Positions 18,590-29,895 are shown, numbered from the stretch's first letter. The stretch: DNA of 64,000 nucleotides from Sphingobium baderi (GCF_001456115.1 NZ_CP013264.1:248001-312000); one strand, 5' to 3'. A program made the numbers and translations. The notes: a model not told the origin generated them from the letters alone.

Positions 18590-19954
18590 TCAGCGCATCC
18601 GGCCTTTCAGCTTCGCCTTCTTGATGAGGTCACCATATTGATGGGCGAGCAGATGGCTTTGGATCTGGGTGACCGTGTCGACTGTCACATTGACCACGAT
18701 CAGCAGGCTCGTGCCCCCCAGATAGAAGGGGATGCCCGCCCGCGCGATCGCGAATTCCGGCACCAGGCAGATGAAGGCCAGATAGGCCGCGCCGATCACG
18801 GTGATCCGCGTCAGCACATAATCCAGATAATTTTCGGTATTCTTGCCCGGACGAATGCCGGGAATGAAACCGCCATTGCGCTTGAGATTGTCCGCCGTCT
18901 CTTCCGGATTGAACACCACGGCGGTGTAGAAGAAACAGAAAAAGACGATGCCCAGGCCATAGAGCGCCATATAGACCGGGCTGCCATGCGCCAGATACTG
19001 GTTCAGCGTCAGCACGAAATCACCCAGCCTGCTTTCGCCGGCCACCGTCTGCCCCGCGAACTGCGAGATGGTGAGCGGGAGCAGCAACAGCGAGGACGCG
19101 AAGATCGGCGGAATGACGCCCGCGGTATTGACCTTGAGCGGCAAATGGCTGCGATCCGCCTGCATGATGCCCTGCCGCGTCTGACGCTTGGGATATTGGA
19201 TCAACACCCGGCGCTGCGCGCGTTCCATGTAGCAGATCAACAGGACCAGACCCAGCGCCAGCACGATGATGAGCATGATGAGCAGGCCGGAAATCGACCC
19301 TTCGCGGCCGGACTTGAAGAGATTGCCCAGCGTCACCGGAAGCTGGGCGACGATGCCCGCCATGATGATGAGCGATACGCCGTTGCCGATGCCGCGCGAC
19401 GTGATCTGCTCGCCCAGCCACATCAGGAACATGGTGCCGCCGATCAGCGAGACCACCGCCGCGACGCGGAACAGCATCCCTGGATCGACCACCGCCTGCA
19501 CGCCCGATTGCGCGCCGAAGCTTTCAAGGCCAACGGCGATGAAATAGCCCTGCACGGCGGTCAGGCCGACCGTGCCGTAACGGGTATATTGGTTGAGCTT
19601 CTTGCGACCGCTTTCGCCTTCCTTCTTGATCGCCGCCAGTTTGGGCGAGAGGGACGCGCCGAGCTGCACCACGATGGACGCGGTGATATAAGGCATGACG
19701 CCGAGCGCAATGAGGCTCATGCGCGAGAGGCTGCCACCCGAAAAGGTGTTGAAGATGTCGAGAATGCCGCCGCTCGTCTGGCTGTAAAGCTGCGACAGCG
19801 CAGTCGGATCCACACCCGGCAACGGCACAAAGCTCAGAAAACGGAAGACGATCAGCGCGCCCAGCGTGAACCACAGGCGCTTCTTGAGGTCGGTTGCCTG
19901 GCTGAACTTCGCCAGGCTGAGATTGGATGCGAGCTGGTCGGCTCTCGATGCCAT
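18590..19954 (-). CDS. secY: preprotein translocase subunit SecY
   Basis: 454 residues with ten membrane helices. Conserved elements: the PGVDPTALSQLYSQTSGGIL plug region, GESGRKKLNQYTRYGT, and the cytoplasmic loop PKRQTRQGIMQADRSHLPLK before VNTAGVIPPIFASS. It forms the SecYEG channel in the inner membrane. Position between rplO and adk is the classical bacterial order; the 192-base spacer to rplO is longer than usual. Confidence 0.97.
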   Translation of the reverse strand: MASRADQLASNLSLAKFSQATDLKKRLWFTLGALIVFRFLSFVPLPGVDPTALSQLYSQTSGGILDIFNTFSGGSLSRMSLIALGVMPYITASIVVQLGASLSPKLAAIKKEGESGRKKLNQYTRYGTVGLTAVQGYFIAVGLESFGAQSGVQAVVDPGMLFRVAAVVSLIGGTMFLMWLGEQITSRGIGNGVSLIIMAGIVAQLPVTLGNLFKSGREGSISGLLIMLIIVLALGLVLLICYMERAQRRVLIQYPKRQTRQGIMQADRSHLPLKVNTAGVIPPIFASSLLLLPLTISQFAGQTVAGESRLGDFVLTLNQYLAHGSPVYMALYGLGIVFFCFFYTAVVFNPEETADNLKRNGGFIPGIRPGKNTENYLDYVLTRITVIGAAYLAFICLVPEFAIARAGIPFYLGGTSLLIVVNVTVDTVTQIQSHLLAHQYGDLIKKAKLKGRMR

Positions 19955-20146
19955 CGTGGCTGCCCTTCAAATCATTCTTGCCCGAAACGGAAAATTCGGG
20001 CCGGAATCGCTAACCCCTTAGCGGGAGGGAAGCGCCCTGTCGAACGGGGAGTTGTCCATCCGCGACGAATGGCCTTCCCCCGATACGCATAGCCCCGCCG
20101 ACCCATATCGGGCAGCGGGGCCGTGCTTGCAAGTCTTGGCTGCGCC

Positions 20147-20677
20147 TCAGGCCTTCTTTGCGGCCTTGGCGGTGCCTTTCTTGGCCTTCGCCTTTTCGGC
20201 GGCAGACACCAGCTCGATCACTTCGACCTTGCCACCGGCCTTCTCGACCGCTTCGATCGCGCCCTTCGACGCACCAGCGACCAGGAAGCTGACCTTGGCG
20301 GTCAGTTCGCCCTTGCCCAGCAGACGGATGCCGTCCTTGCCGCCACGGGCGAGGCTCGCAGCCTTCAGCGCGGCCTGATCGATGGTGGCCTTCGCGTCAA
20401 GCTTACCAGCGTCGATCGCCTTCTGCACCGCGCCCAAGTTCACGATCGCGTAATCCTTGGCGAAGATGTTGTTGAAGCCGCGCTTCGGTATCCGCATGTG
20501 GAGCGGCATCTGGCCACCCTCGAAGCCGTTGATGCTGACGCCCGAGCGTGCCTTCGCGCCCTTCTGGCCGCGACCGGCGGTCTTGCCCTTGCCCGAGCCG
20601 ATACCACGGCCGACGCGCATCCGGCCCTTGCGGGCACCGGCATTATCGTTGATTTCGTTGAGCTTCATATCGTGCAC
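20147..20677 (-). CDS. rplO: 50S ribosomal protein L15
   Basis: 176 residues: basic glycine-rich N-terminus ([20 protein letters not shown]) and the KVIELVSA-like C-terminal region, followed by an Ala/Lys tail of about 18 residues that makes it longer than the ~145-residue E. coli protein. Late assembly protein of the large subunit. 122 bases after rpmD. Confidence 0.96.
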   Translation of the reverse strand: MHDMKLNEINDNAGARKGRMRVGRGIGSGKGKTAGRGQKGAKARSGVSINGFEGGQMPLHMRIPKRGFNNIFAKDYAIVNLGAVQKAIDAGKLDAKATIDQAALKAASLARGGKDGIRLLGKGELTAKVSFLVAGASKGAIEAVEKAGGKVEVIELVSAAEKAKAKKGTAKAAKKA

Positions 20678-20799
20678 TCGCTTTCGCTATGTTCGCGCTG
20701 TCCCCAAGGGACCAATGAGGCCGCGCCGTTAGCGCAACCGCCGAAAAAACGAAAGAGGGGTTTCCCCCTCTCCCGTCCTATTTCTTCGGATCGGAAGGC

Positions 20800-20991
20800 T
20801 TAGCCTTCGACCACTTCCACCATGTGGGGCAGCTTCTTGATCGCACCGCGGACTTCCGCCGTGTCTTCCAGCTCCACCACGCGATGCATCTTGCCAAGGC
20901 CCAGGCCGATCAGAATCTTCTTCTGGTCTGCGGGACGGCGGATCGGCGAACCGATCTGCTTGATCTTGATGGTCTTTTTCTCTTGGGCCAT
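20800..20991 (-). CDS. rpmD: 50S ribosomal protein L30
   Basis: 63 residues with [20 protein letters not shown] and [15 protein letters not shown], the normal size and motifs of bacterial L30. It starts 5 bases after the rpsE stop codon. Confidence 0.95.
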   Translation of the reverse strand: MAQEKKTIKIKQIGSPIRRPADQKKILIGLGLGKMHRVVELEDTAEVRGAIKKLPHMVEVVEG

Positions 20992-20996
20992 ATCGA

Positions 20997-21707
20997 TTAC
21001 TCCGCAATCGCTTCGGCGTCAGCCTGCGCGACTTCGGCCGAGGCGCCACCGCGACGCAGAAGGTCCGCGACCTTCTTGCCACGACGCTGCGCCACCGACT
21101 TGGGGCTGGTCTGTTCGCCCAGCGCCTCGAAGGTCGCACGGATCATGTTATAGGGGTTCGACGTGCCGTTGGACTTGGTCACGACGTCCGCGACGCCCAG
21201 GCTTTCGAACACGGCGCGCATCGGACCACCGGCGATGATGCCCGTACCGGCGGGTGCAGAACGGACGGTCACCTTGCCCGCGCCGAAATGGCCGAGGCCA
21301 TCATGGTGCAGGGTGCGGCCTTCCTTGAGCGGAATGCGGACCATCGCCTTCTTGGCCGAGGCGGTCGCCTTGCTGATGGCTTCGGGCACTTCGCGCGCCT
21401 TGCCATGGCCAAAGCCCGCACGGCCCTTGCCGTCGCCGACGACGACCAGAGCCGCGAAACCGAAGCGCTTGCCGCCCTTCACGGTCTTGGAGACACGGTT
21501 GATGTGAACCAGCTTCTCGATCAGCTCTTCGCCCTGCTCCTCGTCGCGGTTGCCGCGACGGTCGTCGCGGCGTCCACGGCCGCCGCGTTCGCCACGGTTG
21601 CGATCGCCGCCACGGCCACGGCCACGGCCGGGGCCGCGACCTTCGGTCGGTGCAGCCTCGACGCCCTCGACGGGCGCGACGACTTCATTGGTGTTTTCGT
21701 CAGCCAT
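20997..21707 (-). CDS. rpsE: 30S ribosomal protein S5 with RG-rich N-terminal extension
   Basis: 236 residues against about 167 in E. coli. The core (from about 62) has [31 protein letters not shown], and [18 protein letters not shown]. The extra N-terminus is first acidic ([17 protein letters not shown]), then a low-complexity RG stretch (about 23-58). Such extensions occur in other alphaproteobacteria. S5 acts in decoding accuracy and mRNA unwinding. Confidence 0.96.
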   Translation of the reverse strand: MADENTNEVVAPVEGVEAAPTEGRGPGRGRGRGGDRNRGERGGRGRRDDRRGNRDEEQGEELIEKLVHINRVSKTVKGGKRFGFAALVVVGDGKGRAGFGHGKAREVPEAISKATASAKKAMVRIPLKEGRTLHHDGLGHFGAGKVTVRSAPAGTGIIAGGPMRAVFESLGVADVVTKSNGTSNPYNMIRATFEALGEQTSPKSVAQRRGKKVADLLRRGGASAEVAQADAEAIAE

Positions 21708-21709
21708 GA

Positions 21710-22063
21710 TCAGAACTCCAGCCCGCCTTCGCGGGCGGCATCGGCCAGCGCCTTGACGCGGCCATGGAACAGGAAGCCACCGCGGTCGAACACGACCTGG
21801 GTGACGCCAGCGGCGGTCGCGGCAGCCGCAACGCGCTTGCCGACTTCGGCCGCGGCTTCGGCGTTCGCACCGGTCTTGCCGCGAACATCCTTTTCCAGGG
21901 TCGAAGCGGCAGCAACGGTGCGGCCCTGCGCGTCGTCAATGACCTGGGCATAGATGTGCCGGCCCGAACGATGGACGCTGAGACGGGGTTTGGCCCCCGA
22001 TACCGCCTTGAGGGCGGTGCGAACGCGGCGGCGACGCCGCTCGAAGAGGGAAAGCTTTGCCAT
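21710..22063 (-). CDS. rplR: 50S ribosomal protein L18
   Basis: 117 residues starting [18 protein letters not shown], with [18 protein letters not shown] and [20 protein letters not shown]. It binds 5S rRNA. The frame stays open upstream into rplF, but homology begins at 22063, one base after the rplF stop codon. Confidence 0.96.
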   Translation of the reverse strand: MAKLSLFERRRRRVRTALKAVSGAKPRLSVHRSGRHIYAQVIDDAQGRTVAAASTLEKDVRGKTGANAEAAAEVGKRVAAAATAAGVTQVVFDRGGFLFHGRVKALADAAREGGLEF

Positions 22064-22064
22064 C

Positions 22065-22598
22065 TTACTTCTTCTTCCCTTCCTTGCGGAAGATGAACTC
22101 GCCGTCATATTTGATGCCCTTGCCCTTATAGGGTTCAGGCTTACGCCAGCGACGGATCTCGGCAGCCACCTGGCCGACCTTCTGCTTGTCGATACCGCTG
22201 ATCTCGACCGTGGTGTTATCCGGGGTCTTGATCTCAATGCCCTCGGGCACCGGGAAATCAACATCATGGCTATAGCCAAGCTGCAGCTTCAGGTTTTTGC
22301 CCTGCGCGTTGGCGCGGTAGCCGACACCGGTGATCAGCAGCTTCTTGGAGAAGCCCTCCGTCACGCCGGTGATCAGGTTCTGCACCAGCGTGCGTTGCAT
22401 GCCCCAGAAGGCCCGCGCTGCTTTGGTCTTGTTCGCAGGCTGCACGGAAATGCCGTCATTTTCGAGCGTGTAGCTGATCTCTTCACGCAGCGGCATGGCG
22501 AGGGTGCCCTTCGGACCCTTTACCGAGAGCTGCCCGCCCTCGATGGTCGCAGTCACCCCTGCGGGGATCGCGACCGGCTTTTTACCGATGCGGCTCAT
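22065..22598 (-). CDS. rplF: 50S ribosomal protein L6
   Basis: 177 residues: [16 protein letters not shown], the duplicated L6 fold, and the signature [14 protein letters not shown] near the C-terminus. Its ATG overlaps the rpsH stop codon (ATGA), indicating translational coupling. Confidence 0.97.
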   Translation of the reverse strand: MSRIGKKPVAIPAGVTATIEGGQLSVKGPKGTLAMPLREEISYTLENDGISVQPANKTKAARAFWGMQRTLVQNLITGVTEGFSKKLLITGVGYRANAQGKNLKLQLGYSHDVDFPVPEGIEIKTPDNTTVEISGIDKQKVGQVAAEIRRWRKPEPYKGKGIKYDGEFIFRKEGKKK

Positions 22599-22993
22599 CA
22601 GAACACCTCCGCCAGCACTTCGCCGCCGACATTCTGCTCACGCGCTTCGGCGTCGGACAGAACGCCACGGGGCGTTGAGACAATGGTGATGCCCAGGCCA
22701 TTGCGCACGATCGGCAGTTCCTTGGAACCCGAATAGACGCGGCGGCCAGGCTTGGACACGCGGGCGACATGCTTGATCGCCGGCTGGCCCTCGAAATATT
22801 TCAGTTCGATCCGCAGGCCGGGGTGCTTGCCGAGAGCTTCTTCGGAATAGCCACGGATATAGCCTTCGCGCTGAAGCACGTCGAGCACGCGGGCACGGAG
22901 CTTCGAGGCGGGGGACACAACACTGTCCTTCTTCGCCTGCTGCCCGTTGCGGATGCGGGTGAGCATATCACCCAGGGGATCGGTCAATGCCAT
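22598..22993 (-). CDS. rpsH: 30S ribosomal protein S8
   Basis: 131 residues: [18 protein letters not shown] and the C-terminal [20 protein letters not shown] signature. S8 binds helix 21 of 16S rRNA and in E. coli represses the spc operon; no obvious copy of its rRNA-like target was identified here. Confidence 0.97.
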   Translation of the reverse strand: MALTDPLGDMLTRIRNGQQAKKDSVVSPASKLRARVLDVLQREGYIRGYSEEALGKHPGLRIELKYFEGQPAIKHVARVSKPGRRVYSGSKELPIVRNGLGITIVSTPRGVLSDAEAREQNVGGEVLAEVF

Positions 22994-23005
22994 CTCAAAT
23001 GATCC

Positions 23006-23311
23006 TTACCAGCTCGACTTGGTGACGCCGGGGATCAGGCCCTTGTTGGCCAGATCACGAAGCTGCACGCGGCAGAGACGGAATTTGCGGTAATAAGCCC
23101 GGGGACGGCCCGTCAGTTCGCAGCGGTTACGCACGCGGGTCGGATTGCCGTTGCGGGGGATTTCCGCCATCTTCAGACGCGCGATCAGACGATCGCTGTC
23201 ATCAGCGGTCGTATCATTCGCGATCGCCTTGAGCTTCGCATAGCGGCCGGCATATTTCTTCACCAGCTTCTTGCGGCGCTCGTTCTTGTTGATCGAACTC
23301 AGTTTCGCCAT
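23006..23311 (-). CDS. rpsN: 30S ribosomal protein S14 (zinc-free type)
   Basis: 101 residues, the long form without the CxxC pairs: [37 protein letters not shown] and [13 protein letters not shown] end (IPGVTKSSW). Twelve bases upstream of rpsH. Confidence 0.97.
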   Translation of the reverse strand: MAKLSSINKNERRKKLVKKYAGRYAKLKAIANDTTADDSDRLIARLKMAEIPRNGNPTRVRNRCELTGRPRAYYRKFRLCRVQLRDLANKGLIPGVTKSSW

Positions 23312-23364
23312 GACTTAAGTTCTCTTCCTTAGCTAAAGCGTTGGGAGAGAAGCGGGGCCTGCAT

Positions 23365-23940
23365 TCAGGCCGCCTGCTTCTCTTCTTCCTGCGGGAAGGG
23401 GAAGCCGAAGAGACGCAGCAATTCGCGCGCTTCCTCGTCCGTCTTCGCGGTGGTGGTCACGATGATGTCCATGCCGCGCACCTTGTCGATGCGGTCATAG
23501 TTGATCTCGGGGAAGATGATCTGCTCCTTGATGCCGAAGGCATAGTTGCCACGGCCGTCGAAGCTCTTCGGATTGAGACCACGAAAGTCGCGCACGCGGG
23601 GCAGGGCGATGTTGATCAGGCGATCCAGGAATTCATACATGCGCTCGCGGCGCAGCGTGACCTTGGCGCCGATCGGCATGCCTTCACGCAGCTTGAACTG
23701 CGCGATCGACTTCTTCGCCTTGGTGATGACGGGCTTCTGGCCCGCGATCAGTTCCATTTCCTCGGCGGCCGAAGTGACCTTCTTCTTGTCCTGGGTCGCT
23801 TCGCCCACGCCCATGTTGAGCGTGATCTTTTCGATCCTGGGCACTTCCATGACGTTCTTGTAACCGAATTTCTCGGTCATCGCCTTGACGATGGATTCGT
23901 CATACTGCGCCTTGGAGCGCGGAATGTACTTATCGGCCAT
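23365..23940 (-). CDS. rplE: 50S ribosomal protein L5
   Basis: 191 residues: [39 protein letters not shown] and [20 protein letters not shown]. It binds 5S rRNA and contacts the P-site tRNA. Its start overlaps the rplX stop by one base (TAATG). Confidence 0.97.
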   Translation of the reverse strand: MADKYIPRSKAQYDESIVKAMTEKFGYKNVMEVPRIEKITLNMGVGEATQDKKKVTSAAEEMELIAGQKPVITKAKKSIAQFKLREGMPIGAKVTLRRERMYEFLDRLINIALPRVRDFRGLNPKSFDGRGNYAFGIKEQIIFPEINYDRIDKVRGMDIIVTTTAKTDEEARELLRLFGFPFPQEEEKQAA

Positions 23941-24251
23941 TACAGCACCTCACCGGACTTGACGGCGACGCGGACCTTCTTGCCGTCGCGATCCTCGAAG
24001 CGGACGCGGGTCGGCTTGCCGTCCTTGTCGGCGACCGCCACGTTCGAAATGTGGAGCGGCGCGGGCTTGCGCTCGATGCCACCCTGCGGGTTCGACTGGT
24101 CGGGCTTGCGGTGACGCGCATGCACGTTGATGCCTTCCACCAGGACCTTGTCGTCCTTCGGAAGCACCTGGAGCACAGCGCCACTGCGGCCCTTGTCCTT
24201 GCCAGCCAGGACGACGACCTTATCGCCCTTCTTGATCTTGGCAGCGCTCAT
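23940..24251 (-). CDS. rplX: 50S ribosomal protein L24
   Basis: 103 residues with the KOW motif [20 protein letters not shown] and [13 protein letters not shown]. Assembly initiator protein at the tunnel exit. Joined by TAATG overlaps to rplN before it and rplE after it. Confidence 0.96.
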   Translation of the reverse strand: MSAAKIKKGDKVVVLAGKDKGRSGAVLQVLPKDDKVLVEGINVHARHRKPDQSNPQGGIERKPAPLHISNVAVADKDGKPTRVRFEDRDGKKVRVAVKSGEVL

Positions 24252-24619
24252 TACAGCACCTCGGGAGCAAGCGAAATGATCTTCATGTGCTTCTTGGCGC
24301 GCAGTTCGCGAACGACCGGGCCAAAGATACGGGTGCCGATCGGCTCCTCGTTCTTGTTGATAAGCACAGCGGCATTGCCGTCGAAGCGAATCACGCTGCC
24401 GTCAGCGCGACGCACGTCCTTGGCGGTGCGAACGATGACGGCGCGGTGCACGTCCCCCTTCTTCACCTTGCCGCGCGGCTGGGCTTCCTTGACGGAGACG
24501 ACGATGATGTCGCCCACGCTGGCGAAGCGCCGCTTCGACCCGCCCAGCACCTTGATGCACTGGACGCGCTTGGCGCCGCTGTTGTCCGCGACGTCAAGAT
24601 TGGATTGCATCTGGATCAT
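24251..24619 (-). CDS. rplN: 50S ribosomal protein L14
   Basis: 122 residues: [40 protein letters not shown] and the conserved FGPVVRELR. It is separated from rpsQ by 185 bases, while neighbouring operon genes nearly touch. Confidence 0.97.
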   Translation of the reverse strand: MIQMQSNLDVADNSGAKRVQCIKVLGGSKRRFASVGDIIVVSVKEAQPRGKVKKGDVHRAVIVRTAKDVRRADGSVIRFDGNAAVLINKNEEPIGTRIFGPVVRELRAKKHMKIISLAPEVL

Positions 24620-24804
24620 GGATCCGGTTCCTTCTCATTTGGCCTACCGGGAAAGCCCAGAACGATTCTGGCCCGGCGGTTCCGAATTTTTTCTGCCTCG
24701 ACCCGGAAGATTCGAAAGCACGAAGCGCGGGCCTGTAGCCTCTTCTCAGGGAAAAGGCCAGCCCCGCGTTGCGCCTGCGACCTCAATAGGTCAGTGACTA
24801 AGCC

Positions 24805-25068
24805 TCACGCCGCCTGTTCAGGCGACTTGTGCGTGTCCACCCGCTCGATGACCTTCCAGGTCTTGAGCTTGGAAATCGGGGCGGTCTCCTCGATGCGGAC
24901 CGTCTCGCCTTCCTTGTAGGCGTTGCCTTCGTCATGGGCATGATATTTTTTCGAACGGCGAATGATCTTACCGTAGAGCGCATGTTTCACCTTGCGCTCT
25001 ACGCGAACCACCACCGTCTTGTCGGTCTTGTCGGAAACCACCGTTCCCGTCAGCACGCGCTTGGGCAT
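24805..25068 (-). CDS. rpsQ: 30S ribosomal protein S17
   Basis: 87 residues: [33 protein letters not shown] (the family HDE motif) and [18 protein letters not shown]. Primary 16S rRNA binding protein. Confidence 0.96.
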   Translation of the reverse strand: MPKRVLTGTVVSDKTDKTVVVRVERKVKHALYGKIIRRSKKYHAHDEGNAYKEGETVRIEETAPISKLKTWKVIERVDTHKSPEQAA

Positions 25069-25082
25069 CGTGTGTTTCCTTC

Positions 25083-25286
25083 TTACTTCGCGGCCGAGCG
25101 CGAACGCTCGGTCTGCAGCGTCTTGATCTGCGCGATCGACCGGCGGACTTCCTTTACCCGGCTGGGCTTTTCCAGCTGGTTGGTGGCCGCCTGGAAGCGC
25201 AGGTTGAACTGCTCACGCTTCAGGTTGTTCAGTTCGGTCGACAGTTCGTCGTCCGTCTTGGTCTTGAGGTCGGCAACGTTCGCCAC
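25083..25286 (-). CDS. rpmC: 50S ribosomal protein L29
   Basis: 67 residues, two-helix protein: [20 protein letters not shown] and [20 protein letters not shown] followed by RRSIAQIKT. It lies at the tunnel exit next to L23. Three bases after rplP. Confidence 0.96.
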   Translation of the reverse strand: MANVADLKTKTDDELSTELNNLKREQFNLRFQAATNQLEKPSRVKEVRRSIAQIKTLQTERSRSAAK

Positions 25287-25289
25287 GGC

Positions 25290-25721
25290 TTAACCCTCCA
25301 GGTGCGAGGTGTCGCCGAGGCGGGCAACAACCTTGGTCTTGATGGGCAGCTTCATCGCGGCGCGCGAGAATGCCTCTGCTGCGAGCGGGCCGGGCACACC
25401 GTCCAGTTCGAACAGGATGCGGCCGGGCTTCACGCGAGCAGCCCAATATTCGACCGAACCCTTGCCCTTGCCCTGACGGACTTCGGCCGGCTTCTTCGAC
25501 ACCGGAACGTCGGGGAACACGCGGATCCACAGACGGCCCTGACGGCGGATGTGGCGGGTGATCGCGCGGCGAGCCGCTTCGATCTGACGCGCGGTGATCC
25601 GCTCAGGCTCCATGGCCTTGAGACCATAGGAGCCGAAGTTCAGAGCCGAACCGCCCTTGGCGTCGCCCTTGATCCGACCCTTGAAGGTCTTGCGGAACTT
25701 CATTTTCTTCGGTTGCAGCAT
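25290..25721 (-). CDS. rplP: 50S ribosomal protein L16
   Basis: 143 residues: [39 protein letters not shown] and the L16 signature [19 protein letters not shown]. It helps position the A-site tRNA. Confidence 0.97.
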   Translation of the reverse strand: MLQPKKMKFRKTFKGRIKGDAKGGSALNFGSYGLKAMEPERITARQIEAARRAITRHIRRQGRLWIRVFPDVPVSKKPAEVRQGKGKGSVEYWAARVKPGRILFELDGVPGPLAAEAFSRAAMKLPIKTKVVARLGDTSHLEG

Positions 25722-25742
25722 GACGCTATACCTACCTTATTC

Positions 25743-26438
25743 TCAGCGCGCCGGGCGCACGCCGGAGGTCTGAGCCTCCAGCATCAGCCGGTCGGTGGCC
25801 ATCGGATCGTGGCCCAGGATCTCACCCTTGAAGATCCAGACCTTGATGCCGCAGACGCCATAAGCGGTGTGGGCTTCGGCTTCGGCATAATCGACGTTCG
25901 CACGCAGCGTGTGCAGCGGAACGCGGCCTTCGCGATACCATTCGACGCGCGCGATCTCCGCGCCGCCCAGACGGCCGCCGCAGGTGATCTTGATGCCTTC
26001 AGCGCCCAGACGCAGGGCCGACTGCACCGCCCGCTTCATCGCCCGGCGGAACGCCACGCGGCGTTCGAGCTGATCGGCGATGCCCTGTGCGACGAGCTTG
26101 CTATCGATTTCCGGCTTGCGGATCTCGACGATGTTCAGCGACACGTCCGACGACGTGAGCGCGCTCAGCTTCTTACGCAGCTTCTCGATGTCCGCGCCCT
26201 TCTTGCCGATGATGACACCGGGACGGGCAGCGTAGATCGATACGCGGCACAGCTTGGCGGGACGTTCGATCACCACCTTGGAGATCGCAGCCTGCGGCAG
26301 CGACTTCATGATGAACTTGCGGATCTTGAGATCTTCCAGCAGCAGACGGCCATAGTCGGCGCCTTCGGCGAACCAGCGGCTGTCCCAGGTGCGGTTGATC
26401 TGAAGACGCAGACCGATCGGATTGCTCTTGTGACCCAT
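25743..26438 (-). CDS. rpsC: 30S ribosomal protein S3
   Basis: 231 residues from [20 protein letters not shown]; an in-frame ATG at 26480 overlaps rplV and is not conserved. A KH domain with [15 protein letters not shown] is followed by the S3 C-terminal domain ([16 protein letters not shown], here [20 protein letters not shown]). Part of the mRNA entry channel. Confidence 0.97.
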   Translation of the reverse strand: MGHKSNPIGLRLQINRTWDSRWFAEGADYGRLLLEDLKIRKFIMKSLPQAAISKVVIERPAKLCRVSIYAARPGVIIGKKGADIEKLRKKLSALTSSDVSLNIVEIRKPEIDSKLVAQGIADQLERRVAFRRAMKRAVQSALRLGAEGIKITCGGRLGGAEIARVEWYREGRVPLHTLRANVDYAEAEAHTAYGVCGIKVWIFKGEILGHDPMATDRLMLEAQTSGVRPAR

Positions 26439-26442
26439 GTGC

Positions 26443-26829
26443 TTACGCCTCCGCTTCTTCGCCAGCTTCACGCACGACAATGCGTACGCGGCTGAAGGGC
26501 TTGAGGATCCGGGTCGATTTGCCGCGGCCGCGAGCGTGGAAGCGCTTCAGGGTGAAGCTCTTGCCCACCGATGCTTCCGCGACGACCAGCGCGTCGACGT
26601 CCAGATTGTGGTTGTTTTCCGCATTGGCGATGGCCGAGGCCAGCACCTTGCGCACGTCGACGGCCATCGCCTTCTTCGAGAAGGTGAGCACATTGAGCGC
26701 GTCCTCGACCTTCCGGCCACGGATCAGCGCGGCGACCAGGTTCAGCTTCTGGGCCGAACCGCGAATCTGCGTGCCAACGGCCAGCGCCTCATTGTCGGCG
26801 ACGCGACGGGGAGCTTTTTCCTTGCTCAT
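26443..26829 (-). CDS. rplV: 50S ribosomal protein L22
   Basis: 128 residues; [38 protein letters not shown] and [20 protein letters not shown]. The last motif is the beta-hairpin that lines the peptide exit tunnel. Start overlaps the rpsS stop by one base (TAATG). Confidence 0.97.
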   Translation of the reverse strand: MSKEKAPRRVADNEALAVGTQIRGSAQKLNLVAALIRGRKVEDALNVLTFSKKAMAVDVRKVLASAIANAENNHNLDVDALVVAEASVGKSFTLKRFHARGRGKSTRILKPFSRVRIVVREAGEEAEA

Positions 26830-27104
26830 TAGCGCTTGCCCTTCTTGTCGGCGGCGTGGCCGGGGAAGTAGCGGGTCGGAGCGAATTCGCCCAGCTTGTG
26901 ACCCACCATATCCTCGTTGACGGACACCGGAACATGCTTGCGGCCGTTATAGACGTTGAACGTCAGGCCGACGAACTGCGGCAGGATGGTGGAGCGGCGC
27001 GACCAGGTCTTGATCGGCGCACGGCCACCGGCGTCCTGCGCGGCTTCCGCCTTCTTCAGAAGGCTGAGGTCCACGAACGGACCTTTCCAGACGGAACGAG
27101 CCAT
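26829..27104 (-). CDS. rpsS: 30S ribosomal protein S19
   Basis: 91 residues: [40 protein letters not shown] and [20 protein letters not shown]. Located in the small-subunit head, five bases after rplB. Confidence 0.97.
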   Translation of the reverse strand: MARSVWKGPFVDLSLLKKAEAAQDAGGRAPIKTWSRRSTILPQFVGLTFNVYNGRKHVPVSVNEDMVGHKLGEFAPTRYFPGHAADKKGKR

Positions 27105-27109
27105 CTCGC

Positions 27110-27946
27110 TTACCTCTTCTTCTTGGCGTGGCGGCTACGGATGATGAACTTGTCCGTCGCCTTGTTGTGGCGGGTGCGCGCACCCTTGGTCGGCTTGCCC
27201 CAGGGCGTGACCGGATGACGGCCGCCCGAGGTGCGGCCTTCACCACCACCATGCGGGTGATCGACCGGGTTCTTCGCCACGCCGCGCGTCAGCGGACGGC
27301 GGCCGAGCCAGCGACTGCGGCCCGCCTTGGCGAGATTGGTGTTCGCGTTGTCGGGGTTCGACACGGCGCCAACGGTGCCCATGCAATCCGAGCGGATGTA
27401 GCGCTGTTCGCCCGAAGACAGGCGAACCATCACCATGCCACGATCGCGACCGACCAGCTGGGCGTAAGTGCCCGCCGAACGGCAGAGCTGACCGCCCTTG
27501 CCGGGCTTCATCTCGATATTGTGGATGATGGTACCGACCGGCATCTGACCCAGTTCCATCGCGTTGCCCGGCTTCACGTCGGTCTTCTTGCCTGCGATGA
27601 CCTTGTCACCGGGAGCAAGACGCTGCGGCGCCAGGATATACGCCTGGGTGCCGTCGGGATAATTGACCAGCGCGATGAAGGCGGTGCGGTTGGGGTCATA
27701 TTCCAGACGCTCGACCGTGCCTTCCACGTCCCACAGCCGACGCTTGAAGTCGATGATGCGGTAACGCTGCTTGTGACCGCCCGCGATACCGCGCGAGGTC
27801 ACATGGCCCTTGTTGTTACGGCCACCGGTCTTGCGCTTGCCTTCGGTCAGCGCCTTGACGGGCTTGCCCTTATGCAGGCTGGATTTGTCGACGAGGATCA
27901 GGCCGCGCTGGGCCGGGCTCGTCGGATTATAGTGCTTGAGTGCCAT
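27110..27946 (-). CDS. rplB: 50S ribosomal protein L2
   Basis: 278 residues: [40 protein letters not shown], and [20 protein letters not shown] containing the His of the peptidyl-transferase-proximal loop. Full length. Confidence 0.98.
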   Translation of the reverse strand: MALKHYNPTSPAQRGLILVDKSSLHKGKPVKALTEGKRKTGGRNNKGHVTSRGIAGGHKQRYRIIDFKRRLWDVEGTVERLEYDPNRTAFIALVNYPDGTQAYILAPQRLAPGDKVIAGKKTDVKPGNAMELGQMPVGTIIHNIEMKPGKGGQLCRSAGTYAQLVGRDRGMVMVRLSSGEQRYIRSDCMGTVGAVSNPDNANTNLAKAGRSRWLGRRPLTRGVAKNPVDHPHGGGEGRTSGGRHPVTPWGKPTKGARTRHNKATDKFIIRSRHAKKKR

Positions 27947-27956
27947 CTATCCTGCC

Positions 27957-28271
27957 TCAAATACCGGTGGTGACGTCGATGGACTGGCCTTCGGCCAGCG
28001 TGACGATCGCCTTCTTGACGTCCGAACGCTTGTAGGGCTTGCCCTTCCAGCGCTTCGTCTTGCCCTTCTGCACCAGCGTGTTGACCGCCTTCACGGTCAC
28101 GCCGAACAGCGCTTCCACAGCTGCCTTGATTTCCGGCTTGGACGCATCGCCCGCCACCTTGAAAACCACGGCGTTGTTCTCGCTGAGAAGGGTCGACTTC
28201 TCGGTGATGTGCGGGGCGACCACGACGTCATAATGACGGTTGTCAACCGTTGCGGCTTGCTTCTTAGCCAT
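27957..28271 (-). CDS. rplW: 50S ribosomal protein L23
   Basis: 104 residues: [40 protein letters not shown]. Binding site for trigger factor and SRP at the tunnel exit. Its start overlaps the end of rplD by 8 bases. Confidence 0.96.
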   Translation of the reverse strand: MAKKQAATVDNRHYDVVVAPHITEKSTLLSENNAVVFKVAGDASKPEIKAAVEALFGVTVKAVNTLVQKGKTKRWKGKPYKRSDVKKAIVTLAEGQSIDVTTGI

Positions 28272-28887
28272 TGAAACGGGCCTCCAGCTTTTCGACCGCG
28301 GCGCGGGTGAGCACCAGCGAGTCGGCCTTCAGGATGTCGTAAACATTGGCGCCCACGGCGGGCAACAGGTTTACGCCGACGATGTTGGCCGAGGCCTTGG
28401 CAAAGCTGATGTTGACCGCGTCGCCGTCGATGAACAGCGCCTTGGAGAGGTTCAGCTTGGCGAGGCTGGCGACCAGTTCCCGGGTCTTGCCGTCCTTGAC
28501 GTCGAGAGTGTCGATGATGGTGAGCGAACCGCTCTTGACCTTCGACGACAGCGCCATCTTCAGGCCCAGCGCGCGAACCTTCTTGTTCAGCGAGGGGTTG
28601 AAGTCGCGGACGCGGGCGCCATGAGCCTTACCACCACCGATGAACACCGGAGCGCGGCGATCACCGTGACGAGCGGTGCCGCCACCCTTCTGGCGGCCGA
28701 ACTTCTTGCCGGTGCGGGCGACGTCGCTACGCTCGCGGGTGCCACGGGCGGTGCCGCGACGCTTTTCGAGCTGCCAGGTGACGACGCGATGCAGGATGTC
28801 GGCGCGGGGCTCGAGGCCGAACACGGCATCGTTGAGCTCCAGGTCGCCGGCGGCCTGCGCGTCGAGGGTCTGTACCTTGACCTTCAT
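28264..28887 (-). CDS. rplD: 50S ribosomal protein L4
   Basis: 207 residues: [20 protein letters not shown], the tunnel loop with [20 protein letters not shown], and [19 protein letters not shown]. In E. coli L4 also represses its own operon; the structured spacers near rpsJ in this window would be candidate targets. Confidence 0.97.
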   Translation of the reverse strand: MKVKVQTLDAQAAGDLELNDAVFGLEPRADILHRVVTWQLEKRRGTARGTRERSDVARTGKKFGRQKGGGTARHGDRRAPVFIGGGKAHGARVRDFNPSLNKKVRALGLKMALSSKVKSGSLTIIDTLDVKDGKTRELVASLAKLNLSKALFIDGDAVNISFAKASANIVGVNLLPAVGANVYDILKADSLVLTRAAVEKLEARFNG

Positions 28888-28890
28888 GGT

Positions 28891-29649
28891 TTAGCCCTCC
28901 TGGCCTTCGGTGGCTTCCACTGCCACGACTTCTTCAGCCGGGGTATCAGCAGGAGCGCTGTCGTTGCTGTTGTCAGCCTTCTTCAGGCTGGCGGGATAAG
29001 GCGCATCCGCCGGACGGGCGACCTTAACGGCGTCGCTGACAGTCAGCCAGGTGCCCTTGGCGCCCGGAACGCTGCCCTTCACGAACAGCAGGCCGCGCTC
29101 GACGTCCGTGCGGACGATTTCGAGGTTCTGCTGGGTCCGCTCACGATCACCCATGTGGCCGGCCATCTTCTTGTTCTTGAAGACGCGGCCCGGATCCTGC
29201 CGGTTACCCGTCGAACCATGAGCACGGTGGCTGATCGACACGCCGTGGGTGGCGCGCATGCCGCCGAAGCCCCAGCGCTTCATAGCGCCGGCAAAGCCCT
29301 TGCCCTGGGTGTGACCGGCAACATCGACCAGCTGACCGGTGATGAAATGATCGGCCGCGATCTCGGCACCGACATCGAGGAGCGCATCCTCGGCGACGCG
29401 GAATTCGACCAGACGCGCCTTCGGCTCCACTTCCGCCTTGGCGAAGTGGCCGCGCTGCGGCTTGGCGACATTCTTGACCTTCGCGACGCCCGCGCCGAGC
29501 TGGACCGCGACATAACCGTCACGATCGACTTCCTTGCGGGCCACGACCTGATTGCCCTCAAGGGCAAGAACCGTAACCGGAACATGACGTCCGTCCTCTT
29601 GGAACAGACGGGTCATCCCGACTTTCTTAGCGATAACGCCAGTGCGCAT
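28891..29649 (-). CDS. rplC: 50S ribosomal protein L3
   Basis: 252 residues from [20 protein letters not shown]; upstream in-frame codons to 29769 lack homology, and GGGAG sits about eight bases before this ATG. Core motifs include [20 protein letters not shown] and [20 protein letters not shown]. An acidic C-terminal tail of about 20 residues ([17 protein letters not shown]) follows the conserved part. L3 is an early assembly protein near the peptidyl transferase centre. Confidence 0.95.
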   Translation of the reverse strand: MRTGVIAKKVGMTRLFQEDGRHVPVTVLALEGNQVVARKEVDRDGYVAVQLGAGVAKVKNVAKPQRGHFAKAEVEPKARLVEFRVAEDALLDVGAEIAADHFITGQLVDVAGHTQGKGFAGAMKRWGFGGMRATHGVSISHRAHGSTGNRQDPGRVFKNKKMAGHMGDRERTQQNLEIVRTDVERGLLFVKGSVPGAKGTWLTVSDAVKVARPADAPYPASLKKADNSNDSAPADTPAEEVVAVEATEGQEG

Positions 29650-29803
29650 CACCATTACTCCCATAGAGGCCCGCCTTAGCAGCGGGCGTATCCAACGAAA
29701 AAACCGCTCCGGATTCCTCCTTCGCGGCCAACCCAATGTGTAGATCACCCCGTCCGGGTTGGATGCCACCCCCTACTCGGGAACAGCGACGGGGGACCAG
29801 GAC

Positions 29804-29895
29804 CGCGACATGAGTCGCGCGGTATCCCTTGTGTCGTTTGAGCCTCGGGATACCCCGAAACGCCCGATACCCTGCCCTCCTTTCGGAAAGCAGGG
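29804..29895 (-). promoter_or_regulatory. hairpin-rich leader between rpsJ and rplC
   Basis: The 256-base rpsJ-rplC spacer contains three perfect dyads: CGCGAC/GTCGCG (29804-29819), GGTATCCC/GGGATACC (29821-29854) and CCCTGC/GCAGGG (29870-29895). A further GATACCC at 29866-29872 could compete with the second stem, so alternative folds are possible. Nothing here matches a family I recognise. An autoregulatory site, a processing site or a weak attenuator are all possible. Confidence 0.45.

Noticed and set aside
20092..20121. GCCCCGC/GCGGGGC hairpin between rplO and secY as a terminator
   Set aside because: No T-run follows and secY must be read through; possibly only a spacer structure.
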